Source: Ophioderma brevispina (lineage: Eukaryota; Echinodermata; Ophiuroidea; Amphilepidida; Ophiodermatidae). Taken from it: DNA of 64,000 nt. Position 1 is the first letter of the stretch; every line of letters starts with the position of its first letter. The position numbers and the translations under genes are program-made. Positions 35,485-47,382 of the stretch are shown one piece after another. The stretch is taken from positions 1 to 64,000 of the forward strand of contig JAMKCH010049270.1 of NCBI GenBank assembly GCA_023653785.1, written 5' to 3'. The notes beneath the pieces were generated by a model. That model saw nothing but the letters and a program-made list of their open reading frames with translations, was not told the DNA's origin and searched no databases.

Positions 35485-35925
35485 ATGCTACGGCGGTCCG
35501 GAAAGTGTGTAGTCTTTGTCACAGACTGCGAAAGATATTATCTAAATTGGTACTGCGCGAGAGATTAACGTTATCAGTCCGTCATAGAGAATGTGTGCAA
35601 ATGAAACTAAATCTCAAATATCTCCGGAAAACGGAGGAGTTCTATGGAAGTTTTGGCATCAGAGGGTCCGTTACTATGTTTTGTTTTAAATATGTATCGT
35701 AATTGGTCTGAACCTATAGAACCTAGCGAGAAAATTGAACGTTTTTGTCGGGTACTTCAGTACTCGCAGACACGGAAAAGTTAACACGCAATCTCTACGG
35801 GCGAATCCATTTTTTCCACAATGCCTTTCGGTATTATTCCAGTCATGAGAATTTTCAAACACTACGCCAACTTTTTTTTTCAATTTTAGAAACATGAATT
35901 ACGTACTTACCGGACCGCCGTTCTA
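35485..35925. repeat. Possible TIR element with ACGGCGGTCCGG ends
   Basis: CTACGGCGGTCCGGAAAGTG at 35489-35508 is mirrored at about 35908-35925 as CACTTACCGGACCGCCGT with small differences. Interior arms do not clearly pair. About 430 bp long, no coding frame, no convincing TSD. Confidence 0.5.
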
Positions 35926-37005
35926 CAATGCCTACAACAAAACACACACACTACACACACGTCAATGCAATGCACACAACAACCAACATATCAGCGCCCT
36001 GCATTGTACACTGCACAAGAAAGGTTTAGCAATCCAGCTTATGGTCTATTCTGTGTTTAAATGACTGCCAATTATAACACAGGCTAAACCGCAAGTTTGA
36101 TAAGTAGACTAAAGTTCGGATTTATTACAAATTCATTTTAAATATAGAACAGACAGTTGTAATCATTTGAATTGCATGACATCACAGAGAATGGATTTGA
36201 TATCGTCCCACTTTTTCTGTCATGAAATATTCAATACAGATTTCTAGCATTTTCATACGTAATTGGCAAGAATGTTCAATTGTTTGACATTATAAATACC
36301 GGATGTAGATGTAAATGCCTGGGTGGACGGGTGGTAATTTAATAATATGTGACGTGTTTTTACAAAACCAGGCTGAATTGGGCAGAAGATGGAATATGAG
36401 TTCGTTATAACATATCAAAACCGAAACCTTTTGCTTCACATTGCTTTTTATTTCATCTCAGTTTATCATAATTTCTAACTGAAGTTATTGAGTTTTGAAA
36501 TTTAACTTTCGCAAATGTTCAAAATGAGGAAAAGCCCATAAAATAAAGAAAATAAAAAAAGGATTATAAAATAAATGTTTGTTCAAAATATTCTTTACCT
36601 ATGGAATTTTACTTTCAAATTTTCGCAGCTTGTTTTTGACATAGCGAAACTCTCTAATTTGTAAACAACTAAATTTTGAAAAAAAAAAATCTGCCTTTAC
36701 CTCATTTTTTACTTCTTTCTCTATTGTTCAATTCCGTCTGGTTTTGATGTATTACGTCCCATATAATCTAGTCAAAACGTGTCTTTCAAACTATTCTTGA
36801 TACCATGATGTGCCTTAAAGTAACCACCTAAAGTATATCACCTACGTTTTTATTCTAAGACATACCGGGCACTGTAGCAAATGCTAAAATTTTGATGGCG
36901 TGTTATTGGCATTTTATACACCGGAAGTAGAAAGTAACTGATAGCTCCAACGTCTACTGTCTGTAACTACGTAAATAAAACTGCTAAAATGGATTCATGA
37001 GAGTC
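35926..37005. other. Intergenic, AT-rich
   Basis: Includes a CA-rich patch (about 35938-35990) and no recognised gene. Confidence 0.5.
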
Positions 37006-37009
37006 CCCT

Positions 37010-37300
37010 GTTAGTTGTACATTTGGTCCCGATGGATTCCCTTCTCAGGTCCCTTACTTATAAAGTCACTGCTACAATACTGGACAGAGCATCAGGTCTC
37101 AGAGGTAAAATCCACAACCTTAATTAAACTACGTCAACTGGCACTCAACGTGTTCATTTAATATCCTGTACTGATATATGTTAATACTGTCATAGTTATA
37201 ATTACAACTCATGCTTTATCTTGAATACAACATTTACCCTGCATAGAGTCTTAGATGAAAACTGGTACCTTAACTGCATGATAAAATGCCGAATTTTACA
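37010..37300 (+). repeat. Dispersed repeat R5, copy 2
   Basis: TACTTATAAAGTCACTGC, ATATATGTTAATACTGTC and ATGCTTTATCTTGAATAC align with copies 1 and 3. Confidence 0.55.
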
Positions 37301-38039
37301 TGGCGCATGTGTGCTGCACTGTATCAGTATAATGTTTGGGCTTTACTGAAATTTTATCTTAATTGCACACCAGACAGCGGCTTTCAATAGAATTGAATCA
37401 AATTATAGAAAATTGGAATAAAGAAACTGTTCTGTCTTTCAGTTTGTCATCTGTATTCCAATGTTGCTATACACATAAATCAGATTTATTTAGGGATTGA
37501 ATCATGATGCACAGTTGTTCATCATGGAATAACAGCGTACGTGTATTTTGTTTTTCGCTCGCGGACGCGTCAGATGAGTTGACAATGAATCTTTATAAAA
37601 CGATTATGCCATTTCGTAAAAATAAGTAAGACGTTTTTGAATTAGCAGTACTCTAATTTTTGGTGACTCAAAGTGTCAATCAACCGCGCGTATCGTGTGC
37701 AACGCGCGTCTGGAATTAGTGCCCATCACGTACCGACGTATCAGCTGTGAGTTCATCACCGATGAATAACGCGCACTCATTACCTTTATTATTATTTTGC
37801 TGATGAAATAATGAAGGTGGCAATTTGAAATACTTTAACAAAGCCTCCCATCTTATATATAATAGCAACGGCCTCTTCGTCTAATTTCCATGCCAAAATT
37901 TACAGGCGACCATCCAAAGATTTCATCATTTGAAATCCATCACTTCAAACATTGTCTTCACAACTACCCGAAGGTTTACGTGACTATGGTGATATGTATA
38001 ATCATGCCCACTTGCTGCTTGATGCGCTGTGTAATAACT
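37301..38039. other. Intergenic, AT-rich
   Basis: Nothing recognised. Confidence 0.5.
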
Positions 38040-38400
38040 ACTTGAAGTTGTGCCCCATTGGTTCCTCTTCCAGGATTCCCCATTTATAAAAAAAGCATTG
38101 TTGGTCAGAGCAACACGTTTTGTATTGTAAAAGGATGAGAATCATGAAGCATTTAAGAAATCATCACAAAATCGTGCGATAAAGTAATGCTGTCGTAACT
38201 ATAATTACAAGCCATATGTTATAATGTAGAGGGATGTATACCACACGCTCGCTGATTAGGAATTTATTGTGCAATAAATATATATCGCATGACATCTATT
38301 ACGCTGAATTTATAGCTTTAAGGGTTTCATTGCTGTAGCACGGATATTTTGTCAGCGAGCTATGTGTCTTTAAACTGTGAAATTACATCATGTATCCAAT
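38040..38400 (+). repeat. Dispersed repeat R5, copy 3
   Basis: Shares CCATTTATAAAA, GTTGGTCAGAGCA, AACTATAATTACAAGCC and GGAATTTATTGTGCAATAAA with copies 1 and 2 in the same order and orientation. Confidence 0.55.
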
Positions 38401-38550
38401 GAATTTTTATAGTGGGACCCAGCATATACAATAGAAGGGATGACCAAAGGCGGCCCTAAACCCTAATGCTAAAGAAATATCGCACTGAGACGTATCAACG
38501 TTTGTCCCGTATGCATTTTGCCCCGGCTGCACTTGTTGAGTTGGCCTGTT

Positions 38551-38603
38551 TGAATAATAATAATAATAAAAATAATAATAATAAAATATATAATAAATAT
38601 ATT
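38551..38603. repeat. (AAT)n microsatellite
   Basis: AATAATAAT units passing into TATA. Such runs are also typical 3' tails of minus-strand LINEs; no LINE body is seen attached. Confidence 0.9.
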
Positions 38604-38719
38604 ATAGCTCATATATCAACGGAAAGGCCAATAGCCGCGTACCCTGCTTTACCCGCAGAATTTCTACGGGAAAGGACTGCAATTTTGAACTCCGCACTTT
38701 TGGGGTCGAAAACGATGAT

Positions 38720-39010
38720 AACTTCCCGCGGTTTCGAACTGATCTGGATCAGAACGTGAAGAGGATTGCTCCAAAACCCCATAACTATGACAAATTTGTC
38801 CAACTAGTAAACAAGACTGCCTGGAGATTCATACCCAGTGGCTGTAGGACGGAATATATATCAGGCCTTTCCAATGAATGTGCTCAAGAATATCAAGAGT
38901 TTACAACCATGTTTGAAGCATATCCTTTCTCGGCCAAAACAACTGCTAAAGGTGAGGAAGTGTCGAGAGGATCTCCCAGGAAAAGATCACAACCTAACAT
39001 ACCTTAAAGG
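38720..39010 (+). mobile_element. LINE family L-A, endonuclease-RT linker fragment
   Basis: Translation across 38725-39007 gives FRTDLDQNVKRIAPKPHNYD, then KFVQLVNKTAWRFIPSGCRT, EYISGLSNECAQEYQEF and EAYPFSAKT. The IP-GCR-EYI-GLS and E-DPFS-like pattern is what I associate with the linker between endonuclease and RT in jockey-like LINEs. The RT core of the same family lies 1.2 kb downstream in the same orientation (40.2-41.7 kb), so both may be pieces of one broken element. Family assignment is by recall. Confidence 0.5.
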
Positions 39011-39101
39011 TGCCATCAGTGGTTTTTAAATGAGTAAATCGAATAAACCATCAGAAAACATAATTTTCGCATGTCTGTTACAAGTGTACACTGAAAACAT
39101 G

Positions 39102-39477
39102 TAATTTAATTTTTTTATCATTCAAGAAAATAAAGCTATTTTTTCATAATGTTCAATTAAAGGGGGACGGCCCGATTTAAGTAGACGAAGTTTTCATCTT
39201 GATAGAATATACTTCACCCCAAAACTCCATCTGTAAATTTTCGCGCCAAAATTTCAATCCGTTTTGATGTGAGACCTAAAAAACGTGATTTTGTAAGCCC
39301 CATAGAGTGCTGTGTAAAATTAATATTGGTTGACTCATAACGTCCACTAACTAATTTCATAAGTCATGAAAATATCTGTGATGATAGAAATTAATTTGAA
39401 GAGCTTATAATTGCTAATTGGACATTATGAAAAATTTATAGCTTTATTTTCTTGAATGATAAAAAAATCAAATTATT
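39102..39477. repeat. Inverted repeat, arms ~60 bp, spacer ~250 bp
   Basis: The left arm 39102-39160 (ATTTTTTTATCATTCAAGAA and AATAAAGCTATT) is the reverse complement of the right arm 39411-39477 with few differences. It could be the inner part of a TIR element; outer ends and a TSD were not found. Confidence 0.7.
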
Positions 39478-39518
39478 ATATAGAAACTCGGAGAAACTTT
39501 GAATTAAATAAAGACGAG

Positions 39519-39608
39519 AGATACACGGTCTCGAACTCGGTTCTCTCGCTAAATAGGGGTGAGATTTACAACTGGAAACCAGACGCCTGATCGCCAGACT
39601 ATCTATGA
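39519..39608 (-). mobile_element. Possible tRNA-headed SINE fragment
   Basis: On the minus strand TAGTCTGGCGATCAGGCG resembles an A box and GAGTTCGAGACC a B box, about 55 bp apart. This suggests a tRNA-derived head; no SINE body was identified. Confidence 0.4.
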
Positions 39609-39925
39609 TGTTTAAAATTACCCATGGATTAGTTGACATCAACTGGCAAGACCACGTAACCAAACCTATTCGCCAACTTCAAAGAAAAACACGAATTGTC
39701 TTACCAGAGACCTTCAGCCAGGACAATAACATTTTCTAATATTTTTTTTTTTTTGGACCGTTCATCATTGGAATGAAATCATACACATCCTTCTTAATAT
39801 CGCGAAACTCAGCAGGTTCAATAATGAGCTCAATAATATGTTTGGACCACACAACTCACTTATAGCTGGGCCGTAGGTCATCACATTTCACTCTAGCGTG
39901 ATGCGGGACCCCATCGTGTTGGAGT

Positions 39926-40112
39926 TATAACAATAATAATAATAATGAGTTTTATAAAGCGCCTTTTACTGAAGTAGGCAAGGCGCTATAGAGAAAGAAG
40001 ACGGAATGGAAAACTACAGTTTGGGATACAGATGAGACTTCAAATGACTTTTAAAAGCAGAAATGAGATCAAGACCACGGATGTTGACAGGTAATTCGTT
40101 CCACAAATTAGG
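39926..40112 (-). mobile_element. 3' end of an L2/CR1-like LINE
   Basis: On the minus strand 40111-40014 translates as PNLWNELPVNIRG, then LDLISAFKSHLKSHLYPKL and a stop, the standard C-terminus of L2/CR1-group reverse transcriptases. A 3' UTR follows with GCGCCTTGCCTACTTCAG and GGCGCTTTATAAAACTC, ending in an (ATT)n tail at 39928-39945. The microsatellite tail and truncation just inside the RT C-terminus are typical of target-primed reverse transcription that stopped early. Confidence 0.8.
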
Positions 40113-40194
40113 AATTGAGTTCCAAAAAACGAATTGAGTTCCTTATTTGTGAGTTAAAACCAATCCAGAGATCCAGATCCAGAGATTCAGATCC

Positions 40195-41670
40195 AGAGAT
40201 TAAAGGATTGCTTGCAAACAGGATGTTCTTTGTTCAGCTAGGAGCGAAGAAGAACAGATGGTGTAAGTTCAAGAGTGGACTACCCCAAGGGAGCGTGCTC
40301 GCACCTCTCCTGTTCAACATCTATACCAACTACCAACCTAAGAGTGCATGGATCTCTCGTTTTATCTATGCAAACATCTTGAAATTAGCGCACAAGACTT
40401 CACAGTTGTTGAACAGAGACTCTTTAAAGTTTTGGATGAACTCACTCCTAGTTATGAGGAAAACCACCTACATGCAAATTCATCCAAGACACAGAAGCCA
40501 AAGCCGTGAAGCCAAACACGTGAAGCCAAACGGTAGCTTAAAGTAACCTGGTTTGGAACAACCACACTGTTAAAAATTTCCGTAAATTAAGAAAACAGAT
40601 TTTCCGTAAATTTACGGAAAATCTGTTTTACAAAAACAATAAAAATAAAAAATAAAAAATGTTAATTTACGGAAATATTTCAAAAATTTCTGGCAGCAAT
40701 GTTTCCGGACTTTTTTTTTTTGGTTCCGTAATTTTAAATTACGGAAAAATGCTGTTAAAATACACCTTTTTCCATAATATGAGACAAATTTCTGTAAAGT
40801 TACTGTCAAATTTCCGTTAATTGACAGAAATTTCTGTAAATATACCCTAAAAATGACTGGAAATACTGCTGCCAGAAATTTCCGTAAATTTACGGACATT
40901 TTTTTTAACAGTGCAGGGAGGACTATGACCTTGGACTGTACTCTCTCAAGACCCACATCCAAGAAGACGAAGCGTAAAGTGTGTTTACGCAGTAACATCT
41001 TGAACAAACTCACTAGCCCGTGATGGGGTGCTCACCCACATACCCTGAGATCGACGGCACTCGCCCCTGGTGCTACTCGAGTAGACTAGAGCATGCCTGC
41101 TCTGTATGGGAAAGAAGCTTCATCCAGCTTTAAATGTCTCCTGCCGGCTTATCACAGGATGTCTTCCTCCAACACCAACGGGGAATGTATACATTCTAGC
41201 AGGAATCGATCCACCAGACATCAGTCGCAGTGTAGCCAACATGCAGGAGAGTAGCTGCCAAGTGTCTGCTCATAACTAACCGCCTTAAACCCAGAGAAAG
41301 TTTCTTAAGCTAAGTTTAACCCAGTCTCTAAGGAATTCAAGAGGGTCGCCTTGTGTAAAAAAAAGACTTGCTAGCAACCAAGTAACATCTATTGATATTG
41401 AATCTGGTGATCATCTTCCACCTGGAGCTGACTCCTTATTGGCTTAATGGCGATGTCTCAACAGATTGAGAACCTTAATCAGCCAATCTAGGGTTTCCTT
41501 GCAGAAGTGGGGCTATCTGGAAGCAGACTAGGACACTACCTGTGGTTCTGGAACAGCACGGCAGATAATGGAACATCACTTGGTCTGCCTACTGTTTGAG
41601 CAACAATGGAATTGAGTGAAGCTAGATCATATTTGAGAACCACTGTGTTTGGACACGATAAGATGAAAAA
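40195..41670 (+). mobile_element. Jockey-like LINE family L-A, plus-strand decayed copy
   Basis: This copy shows LANRMFFVQLGAKKNRWCKF, then SGLPQGSVLAPLLFNIYTN (40272-40328, RT palm). The catalytic position reads IYANILKLAHK (near 40365) in place of an IYADDL-type box, so both aspartates are lost. After an inserted CACTG-type MITE (40565-40913) the copy continues with GNVYILAGIDPPDISRSVAN (about 41192-41250). LQKWGYLEAD (about 41498-41528) and a TMEHLL-like end follow. The same order is found on the minus strand at 26.33-27.57 kb. Frameshifts and stops abound. No intact domain remains, so the copy is inactive. Confidence 0.82.
40565..40913. mobile_element. 349-bp CACTG-ended MITE nested in LINE, CA TSD
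   Basis: Starts CACTGTTAAAAATTTCCGTA and ends, reverse-complemented, CACTGTTAAAAAAAATGTCC. Flanking CA is present on both sides (40563-40564 and 40914-40915). The interior is full of TTTCCGTAAATTTACGGAAA-like palindromes. It lies where the other L-A copy is continuous (ggaactcccctggggta), which gives an empty site. CACTG ends and TTTACGG repeats are what I recall of EnSpm/CACTA MITEs in fishes and other animals. The 133-codon minus-strand frame across it is an artefact of these repeats. Confidence 0.85.
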
Positions 41671-44230
41671 GAATCCACAAAGCCTCTCACCTATATTGAA
41701 ATCAAACTTTTCATGTGTGTTTTCACAAATCAGACCATCTTGGACTTCCTAACCCTTCTTCAATGTACTCTATCTCTGGACAGGATTGTCGAAATGAGTG
41801 GGGATAAAAAGCACAGTGAAGAGTAGGGTGTGCACTTTTAAACGTATGTTAACATCATTACGAACAGAAGTGTGTTACTTTTTTTTTAAATACGTTTCTT
41901 TCCAATCCGCCTTTTTACTGACGAACGGCGTTGAATACAAGACCCTCCAACCTTTAAAACTCGGGGCTGAGTGGGGAAACGTACCCTTGATGCCCATTAG
42001 GTGTAAAGTGTTCATCGCATTCCTGGAGGATTGCATCCGATGAGTGTTTTTATGCAATTCGCCTTTTAAGGACTTTTGTTTCGCCCCGCCTCTCTTGGAA
42101 GTACACACAAAACAAAACCAAAACAAACAACAGAACAACTTACTTAATTCATCCTTGTTTAGCAGGATCAATTGTTTTATAGTATTTCCTTCTAACTTAA
42201 TACTCTTAACGGAAAATCATCAATGGGACAATAGAAACTGTATGGACCAATTTCAAATAAGATGTCATCCTGAGATCGCTTCTTCTCTTAGGGAAACCTT
42301 ATCAACTGACATCTTCTGACCCCAAATTCAATTATTTTTACACTGAAATGATCGGCGTCAATGATGTTAACCGTTCAGATATAATTATCCACGGCCATAA
42401 GGGTTTAGGATGAGGTCTCAGACAGCTCGTATTACGATGGATGCATTTGTGTTTACTTAGCACGTTTACGTTTATTAAGCTTTCTACGTCAATTACTGAG
42501 CAATGGTGCAAGCTCAGTTTGTTGTGAAAACAGATATCTACAATTATTTTCCTTCCTTGATTTTAAACACCGATGTCATTTAATTCTCGTCTGGATAGGG
42601 TTACATACCAGGCACGGCCCTGTTGAACTTTCCTCAGGAGGTGCACTCCACAATTCAATTATCATCAAACTTGCAAGTTCGGCATCCCTTTCCAAGTAAT
42701 TGTATACGATTAAGTTTATTCCGTCAAAGTCGGGTGGTTGTCATCCAAATTTTTAATATACGTTAGGTTGTTGACAATTTTCTGCACAATACAGACTGTC
42801 CTCATAAAAACTATACAATCAAACTAAAATGATAAACATTATAAACTGTTTGCATTTTTTGCCAATATTTTTGACTTTATTTGTTAGACAAGATACTAAG
42901 CTAAATCCTCTCTTTTATTCCATCAATTTGATGGACCCTAGCGGAGATATTGTCGGTTGAACACAGAGGAAAAATACCATCTTGCCAGTTTCACACCTGA
43001 AAGGTTCAGAAACTAAAGGTATAAACGTGTAGCATGCACATTGTGGGATTAAACCGTTTCAAACAAAAGAATATGACCGACTCAGAGTGAATTGTTTATC
43101 TGCATCAGAACTAATCATATATTTCTTTTGCAGGGAAAGCCCAGCAAATTTTAGTTTTTGGGTGAAAATGAGGGACTCACTCACAGGGGGACAATAATCA
43201 TGACATTCGTGAAATTTTTGGGGAATTTCACTGCTGAAAACTATGTAACAGTCTACAAGTCTGTTTGGGGATGGACAACGCTCTAATGTACAGTCGAGGA
43301 CAATTTACCCTTCCGCTTCTTCTCCACTGCCTCCAAATGCCAGGGAGAAACACACTGAAGAAGCATTGTTCAACAAAGAACAATAAAGGAAGCGATTGTT
43401 GGTGTTCAAGGTATTTTCAACAAGGGTGTTTTTTATGGGTCTACCTTCTGCGGAAACCTGGAGTAAACCTGAGACAACAAGACTGTTTGGATTGAAATTT
43501 CCATGCTACATTATTATTAGCAATGGCGACATTATAAAGTTATAAATTAATGTTATCTAATCACAGGAAGCAGCACTTTATACCTACTTTTATTTTAATT
43601 TTTCAATAAGAATGTCTTGAAGGTGATTTTCAAGGCCAACTTTATTGTTGATTATCAGGATAAACGAAACTGGCCCAACAGGTTTTCAACTGTCTCAGAT
43701 AATTAGCCCTAACTCCTGAACCAGACCCCTAAATTACACCAACTAAAATCTCATGAAAGCTGGAACACTTTAAAAAAAGAAAAAACCTAAAAAATTAAAA
43801 AAAAAAAAAAAAAAAAAAAATCTTTAATGTATAGTTTTTTTTTTTTGGACAGCGGTGTGTCATGCCAGTTGGGGGTGAACTGGTCTGTTGCAATATACGG
43901 TACGGAGACCGGTAGTCATTTACCATTAATTTTACATCATCATCACTTTCCAAACTCTTCATTGTTTGCCTATTGTGCGCGCTGTGTCTATGAAAACTGA
44001 CAATATATACGTTTGGTATTTCACAGAAAGCTAAGCGTGATATAGCTATCCATTTGCACCAAAACTATGCAGTGCTTAATGATCAATTTCTGGTAAGACG
44101 AAAGATAAGTGCAGTTAATGCGATGAATGTCCCATGGTTTTTTTATCAAGAGTTAGTGATTATGTAATTTATGTTGTGGATTAAGCCTCGTCCTATGTCC
44201 TAAATATTTGTAATTGTTTAAAATTTTCGT
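41671..44230. other. Intergenic, AT-rich
   Basis: No gene recognised; open frames of 60-98 codons overlap on opposite strands. Poly-A (43797-43820) and poly-T (43837-43847) runs are close to each other. Confidence 0.5.
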
Positions 44231-44235
44231 GAATA

Positions 44236-44340
44236 AATCGGTCCAAACAAATCAGAGGGGACAGGATACATAAGCTTTGTGATTTGTTTTGACCGATTGC
44301 TGGGGCAACGAATCCTATCACGTGGCACTTTTTACAGCGA
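44236..44340. repeat. Repeat R6, copy 1 (hairpin plus ACGTGGCACTT)
   Basis: AATCGGTCCAAACAAATCA (44236) and TGATTTGTTTTGACCGATT form an inverted pair. GGGGCAACGAATCCTATCAC and GTGGCACTT follow. Variants of this block occur at 55.38-55.57 kb. Confidence 0.6.
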
Positions 44341-44768
44341 ATAGGTTGAGGTCAAAAACCAGTCTGTTGAAGCAATACATTCAGAAAAAATAGCCACTTC
44401 AAACTCATAGGAGAATGGATATCCACACATCTTGGGTACTGTCATATGTTGGTAAAGATGAATAATTATTAGTATTTATGATGTGAGCAAAGGTCATTCC
44501 AATGCATTGAAGTATTTTATTCACAAAAGAGATGAAGCAATGGAGTGCTTTGGCTTGATGTCATGAGGTCAGAGAACAACCTACAGTGGTATTCAGGAAA
44601 AAAATGACACTTAATAGCTTATAATGGACTTTGCATGCAACATGAATGTGTAAGCTGGTAGTGGAGAAGGATGATCTCAAATATCCATGTGGTAACAAGT
44701 CAAACAACATAGCATTTGTAGAAAATTACTCGTAAACAGTTACATTCAGAAAATTGCTTTCAGTTGTA

Positions 44769-45637
44769 CAGAGTGGCCCAAAAAACGTTTACACTCTTTC
44801 TTATGCAAATTTCTCAAATGTGGGTAGACATATCAAAATTGTTTGAGGATATTTATTAACTACAATATTTTGTAGGAACCTGGTGAAAACGGCGTTGAAA
44901 ACAACGCTGAGATGACAAAATGGTCGCCATCTACAGAAAAAGAGTGAAAAACCACTTTGCACACACGTAAGTCTATGGCACTTTGTTGGCGATCACCAAT
45001 TATATCAAAGATTGATACACTCAAACATTGAACAACGCACCCCGTCATGGGACTTAGTATTTATTAACTCTTACGTAATGAAAATAAAAACCTCAGTTGC
45101 AAATTGCCTTATTTTTTAGAGTTAAACAATGAGCTTCAGCTTTCAAAAGTGATGATAAAGTGACTAACAAGAAAATAATCCAAACCCTTTTAATTTAAAT
45201 GTTCTCCAATTTAAATCAACTTAATTATTTTGTAAATGGACATTTGAAAGTGTATTCAAATGATTCAAGTGTACATCTCTTTGGTTCGGTTTCATGATTG
45301 AAATATTCTCTTATTCATTTTCAAAGGTTAAACACCTCACACAAACTTGAAGGGTGGTCAGTAGTTTGTTACTTGAGTAGGCATACAGTTCACGCAATGG
45401 TATTGATTATTGTTAACCACGATCGCTCCATACACTTACCTGTGTGCAAAGTGGTTTTTGACTATTTTTCTCTAAACAGCCGCCATTTTGTTATTTGAGC
45501 TTTGTTTTCAACGCCATTTTCACCAGGTTCTAACAAGATATTGTAGTTAATAAATATCTTCAAACGAATTTGATATGTCCACCCACTTTTGAGAAATTTT
45601 AAGACAAAAAAGTCTAAACCTTTTTCGGACCACTCTG
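44769..45637. mobile_element. 869-bp mariner-like non-autonomous transposon with ~270-bp TIRs
   Basis: Ends read CAGAGTGGCCCAAAAAA (left) and, reverse-complemented, CAGAGTGGTCCGAAAAA (right). TA flanks both (44767-44768 and 45638-45639). The inverted match runs inward some 270 bp, through GTGGGTAGACATATCAAA, GATATTTATTAACTACAATA and AACCTGGTGAAAA-GGCGTTG. The short frames at 44860-45048 (-) and 45298-45498 (+) share VCKVVF-SFS--(D/S)-HFVI only because they lie in the two TIRs. No transposase. Length and architecture match the 863-bp element at 19.55 kb, but the sequence differs, so it is a sister family. Confidence 0.9.
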
Positions 45638-45639
45638 TA

Positions 45640-46945
45640 TATTGGCGATAAGAAAAGGGATTTGTAAGTTTTGCTGCATTTACTGTATTCTCAACATATC
45701 AAAACCTTGGCAAAAAGGAGATCATGAAAATTGCTATTAAATTATCTTTAAAAACACCTGAAATAAAATACAACAAAATATTTACATATTGTTAAATTAA
45801 TCCTCATGCCAGCAAAATGATTAAAAATGTTGCAATGAAATGGGATAAAATTAAATTCTAATGTAAATTACCTATGTAACCAACAAAGTGGCCAATCAAC
45901 AAAATCGATATTTCAGACAAGTAATCTTGAAACGTTTCATTAAATTGCATGTATCAATTTATTAACCTCTCAACCGCCACAGAGCCTAGCTAATTTGGCT
46001 ATCTTTGAATTAATGAAGGGTGACACGCAGATACGAAAGGGAAAAACAGACATAAAACGTGACAGTCTTCAAGTGGAAAAAATGTGTGGGTGGCTTATGA
46101 AGTTATTATTTTTCGCATTGACAATTTTCTGACGCTTAAGAAATTTTTCACATATTATGACAAAGCTGTATTATCAAGTATTAAATTATTAAAATTCTTT
46201 GTCAATGACTCGAGCTTACGTGCAAAAGCGTTATATCCTGATGGGTAAGATTCAACGGCTTCAACAGATGGAGGAAAGGAAAAACGGCAGGACGGGTACA
46301 TGGGATGGTACATTAGCAATAGAGCTCTATTTCATTACTAAAATAGACTCTGTGAACGTAAGTCTACGTGGAATTCAATGGCATTTTTTGTTGTCAATAC
46401 CACGACTGACTAAATTTCAATGGCACGTGTCTCATCGGAACATGGCGTACCGCGAACATTTTCCTAGCCCTTGGCAAAACACGTATAGGCTTTCCCCTGG
46501 GAGTTAGTTTTTAATGTGTGCATCCCAAAATGTTGGGTAGAACTGGGGTGAAAAAGATGGTACGGACTCCTCTTTTACAATTGCAAAATGAATTACTTAT
46601 GCAAGACTCCATTTTACATTTAATGAATCAGATAGCATGCAAACTAAAGATGGGGTTGGGGAACTTAAAATAAATTAATATTAAAAGAAAATCATTTTAA
46701 AACTTGAGAGTGGTACGTGTGTGTGTTTTTTAATGTACCAAAGAAATTTGATATCTGGAAATCATTGAAACGCAGTGATATGGAAGTGCTTTCTGTCCCT
46801 TAAAATGATCATGTACTTGTAATTGAAGGGCCGTCGAGAAATTATAACAGAAGCTACTGCCTTGGGGAAGCAAGAATTAATTATATATCGTTATTATAGA
46901 CGTTACTGTGCCAAGAATGGCGTCTTTCATTCTTTCAATTTCTAC
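45640..46945. other. Intergenic, AT-rich
   Basis: A 102-codon plus-strand frame (46199-46507) has no recognised domain. Confidence 0.45.
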
Positions 46946-46947
46946 GT

Positions 46948-47085
46948 GTTGTGTGTGTGTGTGTGTGCATGGTGTAGTCAGAGAGTGGGTATGTGTTTGT
47001 GCGTGTGAGTGTGTGTGTGTCTGTGTGTGCGTGCGTGTGTGTGTTTGCACGCGTGCGTGTGTGTATATATGTGTGTCTACCGTCG
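46948..47085 (+). repeat. (GT)n-rich microsatellite, interrupted
   Basis: Interrupted GT repeats, followed by a short TATATG run. Confidence 0.95.
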
Positions 47086-47358
47086 GTGTCTTAATTTGAG
47101 AATGTTCTAGTCAACCGGGAATAGTTGGAAATATATGAAAAAAGCATATAAAACACAAAGATTACATGACCGTATTACATGGCCACTATTCTATAATATT
47201 AAACAATATGGCGAAAATTCTAGAATTGAAAGTGAAACATATGCATAAATATTTTATTCAAATAATGAAATAATGATGCAGTGAGGTTGCCCAATGTCGT
47301 TTGTATTTGTTATTAAAATGGTAACAATTGTTACAATAATTGCGCTAACGAAAAAGAA

Positions 47359-47382
47359 TGATGATGATGATGATGATGATAT
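47359..47382 (+). repeat. (GAT)n microsatellite
   Basis: ATGATGATG run of about eight units. Confidence 0.95.

Noticed and set aside
40612..41013. 133-codon minus-strand frame with many R-KF repeats
   Set aside because: It covers the TTTACGG palindromes of the CACTG-ended MITE and LINE remnant in antisense; no domain.
44860..45498. Two similar short proteins on opposite strands
   Set aside because: Their similarity is due to the inverted TIRs of the 44.77-kb element, not to a gene pair.
46199..46507. 102-codon plus-strand frame as a gene
   Set aside because: No domain, no splice-supported neighbours and no repeat-family match, so it is treated as chance.
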